Of a stretch of 64,000 bases of DNA, positions 26,729-34,676 are shown piece after piece. The notes beneath the pieces were generated by a model, which was not told where the DNA came from, made no database searches, and saw nothing but the letters and a program-made list of their open reading frames with translations. Position 1 is the first letter of the stretch; every line of letters starts with the position of its first letter. A program made the position numbers and the translations under genes. The stretch is from an uncultured Clostridia bacterium (GTDB lineage Bacteria > Bacillota > Clostridia > Christensenellales > UBA1242), in assembly GCA_934772045.1 (NCBI GenBank), contig CAKVMH010000001.1, positions 248,001 to 312,000 of the forward strand, in the 5' to 3' direction.

Positions 26729-27454
26729 ATGCAACCAGCAGGGCAAAAAGGCAAAAATTTTATTTCAAAGTTAGTAAGCAGTTTGCTAACTATTTTTTGT
26801 GTCCTTTTAAGCTTGCTTTCAATTTGCTTTGCTGTGTTCAATTTATATTATAAAAAGACGCGCGTGCGCGGGTACAGTATGCGCCCAACAATCAACTCGA
26901 ATGTTTCAAATATGGAGCAGGACGGTGACTATGTTTTCATAAACACACATGCAAGTTTAAAACGTGACACTGTTGTTGTGGCATATGTCAGTTGGTGGAA
27001 AAAGGGTTCAATAATCAAACGTTTGGTTGGCATGCCTGGCGATTGTGTGCAAATTGTGGATAACTCAGCAACTTATGATTTATGCGTTAATGGTGAACTT
27101 ATTTATAGCAAAGCAAAACAAGACCAAAACGGCAACATAAATTTAAACGTCAAAAATTATTATGAAAGGAAATACCTTAAATTTATTTCCAACAGCACAA
27201 TCAGCAATTCAGGGGAAAACATTGACCACACTTTAAACATCGGCAGTTTCAATGGCAAACCTTGCATTAAATTAAATGAGGGCGAATACTTTTTGGTTGG
27301 CGACAATTGGACGGACACAATGGTGGACAGCATGACACATGGTCCGGTCGACAAGCAATCAATTGTTGGCGTTGTGGAATACATCATTGATGTTAACGAC
27401 AACTATGTTTGGGAATGTTTGAAACAAATTTTTAAAATTTTGTTTACAGTTTAA
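26729..27454 (+). CDS. lepB: Signal peptidase I
   Basis: This membrane serine protease (241 residues) cleaves signal peptides of exported proteins. One N-terminal helix (about residues 12-40) precedes the catalytic Ser in RGYSMRPTI and the general-base Lys in IIKRLVGMPGD. Box E is present as YFLVGDNWTDTMVDSMTHGPV, with D replacing the common SxDSR Ser neighbour. The start at 26729 is preferred because the upstream in-frame ATG lies inside the promoter. It is the likely processor of the surface proteins encoded at 49-64 kb. Confidence 0.9.
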   Translation: MQPAGQKGKNFISKLVSSLLTIFCVLLSLLSICFAVFNLYYKKTRVRGYSMRPTINSNVSNMEQDGDYVFINTHASLKRDTVVVAYVSWWKKGSIIKRLVGMPGDCVQIVDNSATYDLCVNGELIYSKAKQDQNGNINLNVKNYYERKYLKFISNSTISNSGENIDHTLNIGSFNGKPCIKLNEGEYFLVGDNWTDTMVDSMTHGPVDKQSIVGVVEYIIDVNDNYVWECLKQIFKILFTV

Positions 27455-27486
27455 ATTAAATTTAAATTTATTTTGGTTAAAGGCAC

Positions 27487-27515
27487 TTGATTTTTATTTT
27501 ATATTGTGCTACAAT
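27487..27515 (+). promoter_or_regulatory. rpsF-ssb-rpsR promoter
   Basis: TTGATT (27487-27492), a 17-base spacer and TGCTACAAT (hexamer 27510-27515), predicting a leader of about 160 nt. Confidence 0.75.
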
Positions 27516-27600
27516 GGCGTTGTTAAAGTTTAACAGCGTTTTTTGTTGCAAATTTAATTTCATTTTAAGTTTACAACTTTAAAACGAAACATGTTAACTT

Positions 27601-27664
27601 ACACATGGTTTTAATGGTCGAAAAAGGTTAAAACCGTGTCCTTGCCCGCTATAAAAGTGGGTCT
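27601..27664 (+). promoter_or_regulatory. Structured rpsF leader, candidate S6:S18-binding autoregulatory RNA
   Basis: ACAC(AT)GGTTTTAA pairs with TTAAAACC-GTGT (27601-27614 with 27628-27639), leaving an asymmetric bulge opposite a CCG. A second hairpin, CCCGC/GTGGG (27645-27661), lies 20 bases before the start codon. The S6:S18 complex is known to repress its own operon by binding a CCG-containing bulged stem in this position, but I cannot confirm the family match. Confidence 0.55.
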
Positions 27665-27684
27665 TAAGTCCAAAAGGAGGTTTT

Positions 27685-27966
27685 ATGAAGAACTACGAAT
27701 TGATGTACATCATTCCAAGCCAATCAACTGATGAAGACAAGGAAGCCCTTATCGCTTCAGTTAATGGTATGATTGAAAAAGATGGTGGCAAAATTGAATC
27801 AGTTGAACGCATCGGTAACAAAAAACTTGCGTACGCAATTGAAAAGAAACGCGAAGGTTTCTATGTGCTTGTGAATTTCACAGCAGATGCTAACATTCCT
27901 AACAAACTTGGTGCATTGCTTTCAATCACAACTGGGATTATGAGATATATTATCGTTGCAAAATAA
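27685..27966 (+). CDS. rpsF: 30S ribosomal protein S6
   Basis: The 93-residue protein is bS6, which binds S18 and 16S rRNA in the platform of the small subunit. MKNYELMYIIPSQ at the start, RIGNKKLAYAIEKKREGFYVL in the middle and IMRYIIVAK at the end fit the family. Ribosome binding site AAAGGAGG. First gene of rpsF-ssb-rpsR. Confidence 0.97.
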   Translation: MKNYELMYIIPSQSTDEDKEALIASVNGMIEKDGGKIESVERIGNKKLAYAIEKKREGFYVLVNFTADANIPNKLGALLSITTGIMRYIIVAK

Positions 27967-28047
27967 TTGTTATTGCAACAAACGTGCTTTTAAGCACAAA
28001 AAGTTTTACAAACAAAGTTGCACAAGGCAACTTTTGCAAGGAGAATT

Positions 28048-28467
28048 ATGAACAAAGTATTTTTAATTGGTAATTTAACACGTGACCCTGAACTTAGCCA
28101 AACACCAACTGGCGTTTCGGTTTGCAGGATGTCAATTGCAGTTAGCCGTAGGTTCAGCAACGCAGAAGGCGGTAGGGAAACTGATTTTTTCAATGTTACC
28201 GCTTGGCGTGGCAATGCTGAAAATTGTGCAAAATTTTTAAAGAAAGGCAATAAAGTTGCCGTTGCTGGTTCAATCCAGGTTAGGAATTTTGAACGTCAAG
28301 ATGGCTCAAAAGGCACATCTGTGGATATCGTGGCTGACGAAGTTGAATTTTTGTCTTCCCGCAATGACGGTAGTGAATCAAGTTCAACAGAAGGTGGCAT
28401 GGGTGTTGGTAGCACAGGCCCTGTTAGTGACCTTCAACCAATCAGCGATGACGATTTACCATTTTAA
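28048..28467 (+). CDS. ssb: Single-stranded DNA-binding protein
   Basis: This 139-residue OB-fold protein coats single-stranded DNA as a tetramer. It opens MNKVFLIGNLTRDPELSQTP, contains TDFFNVTAWRGNAENCAKF, and ends with the acidic tip DDDLPF that binds repair and replication partners. AAGGAG lies 4 bases before the ATG at 28048. Its position between rpsF and rpsR is the normal Bacillota order. Confidence 0.97.
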   Translation: MNKVFLIGNLTRDPELSQTPTGVSVCRMSIAVSRRFSNAEGGRETDFFNVTAWRGNAENCAKFLKKGNKVAVAGSIQVRNFERQDGSKGTSVDIVADEVEFLSSRNDGSESSSTEGGMGVGSTGPVSDLQPISDDDLPF

Positions 28468-28493
28468 TTAAAATTTTATAAAAGGAGCATATT

Positions 28494-28793
28494 ATGGCAG
28501 AAGAATTAGAAGTTAAAGAAGCACAAACTGAACAAGTTAAGCCACAAGTTGAAAAGAAAAAAGTTTTCAAACCACACAACAGGCCTAAAAAACGCGTTTG
28601 TGCTTTCTGTGATGATAAAAATTTAAAGTTTATCGACTACAAGGATGTTAATCGTCTTCGTAAGTTCGTTACAGAAAAGGGTAAAATTATCCCTAGCCGT
28701 CAAACAGGCACATGTGCACGTCATCAACGTGAATTGACCGTTGCAATTAAACGCGCGCGCAACATTGCTTTGTTACCATTCAGCGGTGACTAA
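28494..28793 (+). CDS. rpsR: 30S ribosomal protein S18
   Basis: The 99-residue bS18 has the conserved core KKRVCAFC, DYKDVNRLRKFV, and GKIIPSRQTGTCARHQRELTVAIKRARNIALLPF. CxxC with a later Cys and His (CARH) suggests a zinc-binding version. About 25 extra N-terminal residues are acidic and lysine-rich. AAAGGAG precedes the ATG; a terminator follows. Confidence 0.97.
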   Translation: MAEELEVKEAQTEQVKPQVEKKKVFKPHNRPKKRVCAFCDDKNLKFIDYKDVNRLRKFVTEKGKIIPSRQTGTCARHQRELTVAIKRARNIALLPFSGD

Positions 28794-28802
28794 TAAAAAG
28801 AT

Positions 28803-28826
28803 AAGATGCAGTTATGCATCTTTTTT
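28803..28826 (+). terminator. Terminator of rpsF-ssb-rpsR
   Basis: GATGCA, loop GTTA, TGCATC, then six T. Confidence 0.88.
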
Positions 28827-28936
28827 CTTTGCAATTAATCAAACAAAAAGCAGATAAAAATTTAACATCAAATTACAACATCAAGTTTAAAAGTGCTTCA
28901 GAACTAAAAAAATTTTAATTAAATTTATTTGGTTTA

Positions 28937-28964
28937 TTGACAAAAATTTTAAAAGTGTTAATAT
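28937..28964 (+). promoter_or_regulatory. Promoter of the 107-residue hypothetical gene
   Basis: TTGACA (28937-28942), a 16-base spacer and TAATAT (28959-28964). Confidence 0.65.
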
Positions 28965-28984
28965 GTAATCGTTAAGGAGAAATT

Positions 28985-29308
28985 ATGGAAAATAACAACA
29001 ATGAACTAGATTACAAACAGGTTAAATTTATTAAAAATTTTTTAACTGATGAACGCATCGCAAGGTTAAATGAATTGATGCGTGACAGTCGCAATAAAAG
29101 TTTGGTGGCACAATACAACAACTATGATGAAGTTAGTTTGTATAAAAAAGCAAGGCATTTTTTAGACGAAATCAAGTATGAAAACCTTGAAGGTAGCGAA
29201 AAACAAGAAGTTGAAGATAGGGCACTTATTATCTTTGCAAGCATGCATCCATACGTACATATGAAACAGAAAGTGTTGCAGGTTGAAGAATTATCCCCAA
29301 CACTTTAA
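28985..29308 (+). CDS. Hypothetical helical protein, 107 residues
   Basis: I do not recognise this soluble, charged, mostly helical protein. It starts MENNNNELDYKQVKFIKNFL, with AAGGAG before the ATG, a TTGACA promoter 21 bases upstream and a strong terminator behind it, so it is very likely expressed alone. No signal peptide, cysteine cluster or membrane segment is seen. Confidence 0.7.
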   Translation: MENNNNELDYKQVKFIKNFLTDERIARLNELMRDSRNKSLVAQYNNYDEVSLYKKARHFLDEIKYENLEGSEKQEVEDRALIIFASMHPYVHMKQKVLQVEELSPTL

Positions 29309-29350
29309 TCAATTGTCAACATCGACATTTGATAATTTGAATTGCAAAAC

Positions 29351-29386
29351 AAAAATACACTCTAGTTTAATGAGTGTATTTTTTTG
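29351..29386 (+). terminator. Terminator after the 107-residue gene
   Basis: AAAAATACACTC, 9-base loop, GAGTGTATTTTT with extended T run. Confidence 0.9.
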
Positions 29387-29458
29387 TACACAAATTGTTA
29401 CTTTGAATTAGTCTTGTAAGCTATTCTGAGCTTTAATAAATGCCTCATTTCAATACAT

Positions 29459-29574
29459 GTCATTCTGAGCAAGCGTTGCGAAGCGAAGAATCTTGCAAGG
29501 CTTGCCTTGCTTTTAAACAAAAGGCATCAAAAGCACTTCGTGCAAGACCCTTCACATTCGTTCAGGGTGACATA
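29459..29574 (+). repeat. Pair of dispersed repeats (CATTCTGAGC and GCAAGACCC types)
   Basis: 29459-29513 is a TCATTCTGAGC...GAAGCGAAGAATCTTGCAAGG unit; 29529-29574 is the AAAAGCACTTCGTGCAAGACCC...CAGGGTGACATAT unit seen at 17861. Frames here (29440-29625) have no ribosome binding site and are repeat sequence. The rest of the gap 29309-29697 holds only terminators. Confidence 0.8.
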
Positions 29575-29641
29575 TGGTGTTGCACGCTTAAGCTGACGAT
29601 TGAATATGTTCAGAGTAACTTATAAATCATGTCTACACATC

Positions 29642-29668
29642 AAAGGATTGTCTTAAACAATCCTTTTT
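29642..29668 (+). terminator. Hairpin terminator between repeat region and prfB
   Basis: AAAGGATTGT, loop CTTAA, ACAATCCTTT plus T run on the plus strand. On the minus strand it lies 30 bases past the prfB stop and may also act there. Confidence 0.75.
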
Positions 29669-29697
29669 TCAGAACAAATTAAGAACTGCAAAAGCAA

Positions 29698-30810
29698 TTA
29701 TTCGACTTGTTTTGCATGCGATTTGCGCAAATATTCATTTATAAAAGGTGTCAATTCTCCGTCCATAACGCCCGCCACATCGCTTGTTTCGTAGTCGGTG
29801 CGGTGGTCCTTAACCATGGTGTAAGGTTGGAAAACATAACTCCTAATTTGGCTTCCCCACTCAATGCGCTTTAAATCGCCCTTAATTTCATTTAAATTTT
29901 GGCGGTGTTTTTCTTCTTCCATGGCAACAAGTTTACTTGTTAAAATTTTCATTGCATTTTCGCGGTTTTGCAGTTGGCTACGCTCGTTTTGGCAAGTTAC
30001 CACAAGCCCAGTTGGAATATGTGTTATTCGCACAGCTGTTTCCACTTTATTCACATTTTGTCCGCCAGCGCCACCGCTTCGGTATGTGTCTATTTTAAGG
30101 TCTTCATTCCTTAGTTTTACTTCGGTGTCCTTAGTTATGCTTGGCACAACTTCAACCGACGCAAAACTTGTGTGCCTTCTTTTATTGCTGTCGAATGGGC
30201 TGATGCGCACCAAACGATGTACACCCATTTCGCCTTTCAATTTGCCGTAAGCATATTCGCCTTTTATCCACAACACAATGCTTTTTAAACCTGCGTCGTT
30301 GCCTTCAAGTTTGTCCACAATTGAAAACTCAAATCCATTCTTTTGTGCATACATTTTATACATTCTTGCAAGCATAACAACCCAGTCTTGTGCTTCTGTG
30401 CCACCAGCGCCTGAGTGTATTGTTAAAATTGCATCGCTGTTGTCGTACTTTTCGTCCAACAAAGTGCGGACATTTAATTCGTCCACTTTGTTTTTAATCT
30501 CTAACATTTCACCAAACGCCAAGTTTAGCATTTCAATGTCAGTTTCATTTTCAAGCCCTTTCACTGTGGCAATAAGGTTGGTTATTTGCTCTTGCAAAAA
30601 TTGAACCTGGTTAAACAAGTCCTGCAACGATTTTATTTCCTTATTTGTTTGCATGGCGTAATCTAAATTATTCCAAAAGTTAAGTGATTCACGCTCTTTC
30701 ATCAAACTGGTAAGGCGCGCACTTAAACTATCTAGGTGCAAACAGCTTTTTGTCAGTTCAAACTTATCCACTAAATTTGAAAGTTCTTCCCCAATGTTTT
30801 CGATATTCAT
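29698..30810 (-). CDS. prfB: Peptide chain release factor 2
   Basis: RF2 (370 residues) reads UGA and UAA stops. The codon-recognition region contains SPFDSNKRRHTSFASVEV, and the catalytic GGQ loop reads RSGGAGGQNVNKVETAVR. The N-terminal part (LMKERESLNFWNNLDYAMQ) is continuous in one frame, so the autoregulatory +1 frameshift found near codon 25 in many bacteria is absent. The ATG at 30810 lies 6 bases from TATAAT with no Shine-Dalgarno site; the longer frame would translate the promoter. Confidence 0.96.
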   Translation of the reverse strand: MNIENIGEELSNLVDKFELTKSCLHLDSLSARLTSLMKERESLNFWNNLDYAMQTNKEIKSLQDLFNQVQFLQEQITNLIATVKGLENETDIEMLNLAFGEMLEIKNKVDELNVRTLLDEKYDNSDAILTIHSGAGGTEAQDWVVMLARMYKMYAQKNGFEFSIVDKLEGNDAGLKSIVLWIKGEYAYGKLKGEMGVHRLVRISPFDSNKRRHTSFASVEVVPSITKDTEVKLRNEDLKIDTYRSGGAGGQNVNKVETAVRITHIPTGLVVTCQNERSQLQNRENAMKILTSKLVAMEEEKHRQNLNEIKGDLKRIEWGSQIRSYVFQPYTMVKDHRTDYETSDVAGVMDGELTPFINEYLRKSHAKQVE

Positions 30811-30816
30811 ATTTTT

Positions 30817-30845
30817 ATTATACCAAAACAAAATGCAATAATCAA
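30817..30845 (-). promoter_or_regulatory. prfB promoter, leaderless geometry
   Basis: TTGATT (30840-30845), a 17-base spacer and extended TGGTATAAT (hexamer 30817-30822), 6 bases before the ATG. Confidence 0.78.
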
Positions 30846-30953
30846 ATAAATTTTGTTGTCAAGGTTTTCTTTAGAATAGTTAAAACCGCTTTACTCCAAC
30901 AAAATTTAGCCTAAATGTTGGTAAAATGTTGTGTATTTAGTTTCCGTTTGTTG

Positions 30954-30959
30954 TATAAT
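30954..30959 (+). promoter_or_regulatory. tsaD -10 box, leaderless geometry
   Basis: TATAAT with only AAGAGC between it and the ATG at 30966. The -35 is weak (TTGTGT at 30929, spacer 19). Confidence 0.65.
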
Positions 30960-30965
30960 AAGAGC

Positions 30966-32006
30966 ATGAAAAAAGAATTAAAAGTTTTAGCGATAGAATC
31001 TAGTTGCGACGAAACAAGTTGTGCAGTTGTTGTGGACGGAAGGAAATGTTTGTCTAACATCATTTCAAGCCAAATTGACATACACACCTTGTTTGGCGGG
31101 GTTGTGCCAGAAGTTGCCAGCCGTAACCACATCATGGCAATCGACAATGTTGTTAAGTTGGCGTTAGATAAGGCAAATGTCACCATCGCAGACATTGACG
31201 TCATTGCTGTCACATATGGCGCAGGGCTGATTGGCTCGCTTTTGGTTGGTGTAAGTTATGCAAAAGCACTTGCCTATGCTTCACATAAACCGCTTGTCGC
31301 AGTCAACCACATTTATGGGCACATAGCAGGCAATTACCTTTCAAACCCCGATTTAGAGCCACCTTTTGTTTGCTTAATTGTGAGCGGTGGGCATACAGCA
31401 ATTGTTAAAGTAGAAGATTACAATCACCACACCCTTATAGGTTCAACTTTGGACGACGCAGTGGGCGAATGCTTTGACAAGGTGGCAAGAGTGCTTGGGC
31501 TAGGCTACCCAGGCGGGCCAAAGGTTAGCACTTTGGCACTTGAAGGCAAACCAAACATTCAATTTGCAAAACCTAACGACAGTTTGGGTTACAATTTCAG
31601 TTTCAGTGGCAAAAAAACTGCGGTTATTAACTATATACATAAACTGGAACAAGCCGGCAAACCCGTTCCCAAAGCAGATATTTGCGCAAGTTTTGAACAT
31701 TGGGCAGTTGATGAGTTGGTGGAAAAAACAATCCGCGCATGCAAGGAATTTGGCATTAAAAAATTGGCAGTTGCTGGCGGTGTAAGTGCTAACCGCTATT
31801 TGCGCGAACAACTTAAAACCCAGGCACAAGCAAACGAAATTGAATGTTTTATGCCAGAAATGCAATATTGTACAGACAACGCTGGCATGATTGGTTCAGC
31901 AGGTTACTATGCGTATAAAGAAAACATCGGCATTGCAGATTTAAGTTTGGCACCAAACCCAAGCTTAAGTTTGGATGACTATTTATTGAAGAAAGATACA
32001 AAATAA
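30966..32006 (+). CDS. tsaD: tRNA threonylcarbamoyladenosine transferase TsaD
   Basis: TsaD (Kae1/YgjD family, 346 residues) transfers threonylcarbamoyl to A37 of ANN-decoding tRNAs, with TsaB and TsaE. The ASKHA nucleotide fold begins LAIESSCDETSCAVV. Metal ligands lie in VNHIYGHIAGN (HxxxH) and DNAGMIG near the end. GGVSANRYLREQL and SGGHTAIV are family signatures. Divergent from prfB, sharing a 155-bp gap with two leaderless-type promoters. Confidence 0.96.
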   Translation: MKKELKVLAIESSCDETSCAVVVDGRKCLSNIISSQIDIHTLFGGVVPEVASRNHIMAIDNVVKLALDKANVTIADIDVIAVTYGAGLIGSLLVGVSYAKALAYASHKPLVAVNHIYGHIAGNYLSNPDLEPPFVCLIVSGGHTAIVKVEDYNHHTLIGSTLDDAVGECFDKVARVLGLGYPGGPKVSTLALEGKPNIQFAKPNDSLGYNFSFSGKKTAVINYIHKLEQAGKPVPKADICASFEHWAVDELVEKTIRACKEFGIKKLAVAGGVSANRYLREQLKTQAQANEIECFMPEMQYCTDNAGMIGSAGYYAYKENIGIADLSLAPNPSLSLDDYLLKKDTK

Positions 32007-32247
32007 ATTAACCTTAAGTGCGGTGTTTTAATTTTGTATTCAAGCAAACTTTTGCAAAACTAAAGTAAACACCTTAAACGACACCCCAAAAAATTTGTTG
32101 AAATTTGTAAAAAAATGAATTGTAAATTTTGACATTTTAATTTATAATTAATAAAAATATATTCGTGTTAAAAATTTAGCACTTTGAAAAGTTAATTTTC
32201 ATTAACACAAAGGAAAAAGAAAAAATACAAATTACAAAGGAGGCATT

Positions 32248-33042
32248 ATGTTCTACGACAATTTCACAAGCGACCAGATTTGTGGCATTTTCACCAAATG
32301 GCATTTTGTGGCGATAGGCGTTTTTGTTGTCACAATGATTATTGCTTTGTATTTGTCACGCAACTTCACGCAAGAAAAGGTTAGAAAAATGCTTGTTTTC
32401 AATGCCATTCTTGTGACTATTATGGAGTTAATTAAAATTGTAATCCGCCTAATCCGCGGTACAAACATTAATGGTTGGGTTCCACTTTACTTTTGCAGTT
32501 TGTTTATATTTGCTTCATTGTTTGGCATTTGTAAAAATAAGTTTATTAGGAACATGGGCTATTGCTTCATGGTTTGCGGTGGCATCATTGCTTCCGCTTG
32601 CTACACAATCTACCCAACAACATCACTTTTGCTTTACCCAATTTGGCACCCAGCGTCATTGCATAGTTTGTTCTATCACTGGATTATGTTCTACACTGGC
32701 GTCATGCTTTTAGTGAAAGGCATCTACACACCAAAAGCGCGTGACTTCGGCTATTATTTTGCGTTTACAACAATCTTCACTGCTTTAGCGGTTATAATTA
32801 ACCTTGCAACCGGCTCTAACCTTATGCTTATCAGCCAACCTTTCGGTATTGAAATTTTGCAAGCAATGTATGACATCTCACCAATTTTCTATGGGCTTTC
32901 TGTGTATATTGCGCAATCGGTTTTGTTGTTTTGGGCAATCTATGGTATATACAAACTTGCATTGTTAATCATCGGCAAAAGACACAACACTAACAAACCA
33001 AACCTTGATGAAGACGAAGAACCACATTTGACTGAAACCTAA
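32248..33042 (+). CDS. YwaF/TMEM164-like integral membrane protein
   Basis: The 264-residue protein has about seven hydrophobic helices and a charged C-terminal tail. The pattern of a polar pair after helix 3 (WVPLYFCSLFIF), followed by a mid-protein HSLFYHWIMFYTGVMLL segment, resembles the YwaF (TIGR02206) family, whose function is unknown. Strong AAAGGAGG site. A terminator follows, so it is likely monocistronic. Confidence 0.65.
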   Translation: MFYDNFTSDQICGIFTKWHFVAIGVFVVTMIIALYLSRNFTQEKVRKMLVFNAILVTIMELIKIVIRLIRGTNINGWVPLYFCSLFIFASLFGICKNKFIRNMGYCFMVCGGIIASACYTIYPTTSLLLYPIWHPASLHSLFYHWIMFYTGVMLLVKGIYTPKARDFGYYFAFTTIFTALAVIINLATGSNLMLISQPFGIEILQAMYDISPIFYGLSVYIAQSVLLFWAIYGIYKLALLIIGKRHNTNKPNLDEDEEPHLTET

Positions 33043-33061
33043 TAAGTTATTTTGAAAATGT

Positions 33062-33115
33062 AAAAACACTTGTTTAATGTAGCAAAAATTGCTAAAATGT
33101 AAACAGGTGTTTTTT
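33062..33115 (+). terminator. Compound-hairpin terminator after the YwaF-like gene
   Basis: Outer arms AAAAACACTTGTTTA/TAAACAGGTGTTTTT enclose a small AGCAA/TTGCT hairpin; a T run closes it. Confidence 0.85.
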
Positions 33116-33202
33116 AAATAATTTTAACTTGCGTATGTAAAGCGGTTAATTGTGGATATAATAAAACACAAATTTGCAAAAGTTTTCATACTCGACCATT
33201 TA

Positions 33203-33246
33203 TCTTAATATGCGCCAGACGAAAATGGATAGCACAATGGTCTTCG
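33203..33246 (+). pseudogene. Partial copy of tRNA-Arg(UCG) with its upstream flank
   Basis: TCTTAATATGCGC (33203-33215) and ATGGATAGCACAATGGTCTT (from 33225) repeat the flank, D arm and anticodon 5' half of the tRNA-Arg at 33385, about 174 bp away. The acceptor and T arms are missing. GACGAAA/TTTCGTC flank the copied core as an inverted repeat. It cannot fold as a tRNA. Confidence 0.75.
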
Positions 33247-33384
33247 TTTCGTCACAACTCGCTATTGAACTAGTTTGCGCGTTACACTTGCAAACTTCGC
33301 TTATTAGCGGTTGCTCCTTAACCCCTTCAAAACATTCGTTTTGAGGGGACCCCAGAATGGTTCCTCGACTATTAATCTTAATAT

Positions 33385-33459
33385 GCGCTCATGGTGTAAT
33401 GGATAGCACAATGGTCTTCGGAACCATTAGTGAGGGTTCGAATCCTTCTGGGCGCGCCA
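33385..33459 (+). tRNA. tRNA-Arg (anticodon UCG)
   Basis: 75-nt cloverleaf with acceptor GCGCTCA/TGGGCGC, D stem GTGT/GCAC, anticodon stem ATGGT/ACCAT with loop CTTCGGA (anticodon TCG), and T loop GTTCGAATC. CCA is encoded. A partial copy lies upstream. Confidence 0.95.
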
Positions 33460-33519
33460 AGTTATAAATTTATGTAAGAGTATGTTAAATTTGTTGTGAA
33501 AAATTATAAAGGAGGAAAT

Positions 33520-34302
33520 ATGAAACATATAGCAGTAATAACTGGTGCTTCATCTGGCATGGGGCGTGAATTTGTGCGTCAACTTGACGGCAAGTTTGAT
33601 GAAATTTGGGGTATTGCCCTAGAGAAAGACGGGCTTGAAAAAGTAAAGGAAGAAATTAAAACACCTTTTAAACCTTTGGCGTTAGATTTAACAGTTGATG
33701 AAAGTTTTACAACTTACTTGAACCTTTTGCAAAGTGAAGAAATTGTTGTAGATTGGCTTGTTAATGCTTCAGGCTTTGGTAAATTTGGCAGATACGACGA
33801 AATTGATGTTAACACATCTGCAAATATGGTGGACCTAAACTGCAAAGCAACCCTTAAAATGACCGAACTCACTTTGCCATACATGCAAAAAGGTGGCAGA
33901 ATTGTGAATATTGCGTCAGTTGCAGGCTTTCAACCTATCCCATACATTGCAACATACGGTGCAACAAAGGCATTTGTTATAAGTTACTCTCGCGCACTTA
34001 ACCAAGAACTTAAACCAAGGGGAATTAAAATCACAACAGTATGCCCGTTCTGGACAAAAACCGCATTCTTCGACCGCGCATTAAGGACAAAAGCAAAAAA
34101 CGAAGTTGTGTCTAAATATGTTGTAATGTACGACCCTAAAAAAGTTGTGGCAACCGCAATTAAACACACCATAAAAGGCAAAGAGATGTCTATTTATGGC
34201 TTCATTGCACGTAGTCAGGTGCGTTTGGTGCATTTATTGCCTAAAAAGACAGTTATGAACATTTGGATAAAGCAACAAAAATTAAACAAAAAATATAAGT
34301 AA
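33520..34302 (+). CDS. Short-chain dehydrogenase/reductase
   Basis: The 260-residue NAD(P)-dependent SDR has the Rossmann motif TGASSGMGREF, the structural NASG, and the catalytic YGATKAF (YxxxK) with the preceding Ser in NIASVAGF. The start at 33520 follows GGAGG; an in-frame upstream codon lacks a site. The substrate is unknown; sequence and size fit the YqjQ/DltE-like group of broad specificity. The C-terminus is basic. Confidence 0.88.
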   Translation: MKHIAVITGASSGMGREFVRQLDGKFDEIWGIALEKDGLEKVKEEIKTPFKPLALDLTVDESFTTYLNLLQSEEIVVDWLVNASGFGKFGRYDEIDVNTSANMVDLNCKATLKMTELTLPYMQKGGRIVNIASVAGFQPIPYIATYGATKAFVISYSRALNQELKPRGIKITTVCPFWTKTAFFDRALRTKAKNEVVSKYVVMYDPKKVVATAIKHTIKGKEMSIYGFIARSQVRLVHLLPKKTVMNIWIKQQKLNKKYK

Positions 34303-34676
34303 TCATTAAATTAAAAACTTACGTAATTTTAATTAACGAACCAAAAGTTTGTGTAAGTTATTTAAAAACTTACTTTTAAAATTTGTTTGGATAACTAATT
34401 TCTTTCCCTTATGTTAGTAAATCTAGTTTATCGTTAGCGCAAAAAATTGGCAAATTAACCTTGCCAATTTTTTTATATCAAAACAAACTTTAACAAATTT
34501 TATAAATTTAAAATATCATGTGGAAATGGGTAAATTCCATTTTTGAAGCCAATAAAAACTTTAATAAACTTTAAAAATGGCAAAATTTTGCCTTGTATAA
34601 AATTGCGTTTAAATGTGTGCTTTGTTTTAATGTTAAAACAACACATAATTGAACAAAAAATATATGTGGAGATGTT
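34303..34676 (+). other. 374-bp gap before the collagen-like gene
   Basis: No gene is seen. An inverted repeat AACTTAC/GTAAGTT follows the dehydrogenase gene, and a clear terminator lies at 34444-34474. TATAAA near 34600 could be a -10 box for the collagen-like gene, but no good -35 is visible, so an alternative sigma factor is possible. Confidence 0.5.
34444..34474 (+). terminator. Terminator after the dehydrogenase gene
   Basis: AAATTGGCAA, loop ATTAACC, TTGCCAATTT, then T run. Confidence 0.88.

Noticed and set aside
29440..29625. 61-codon frame
   Set aside because: It is dispersed repeat sequence read as protein.
30264..30274. TTATCCACA, a DnaA-box-like word
   Set aside because: A single copy inside prfB coding sequence; no cluster, so not an origin.
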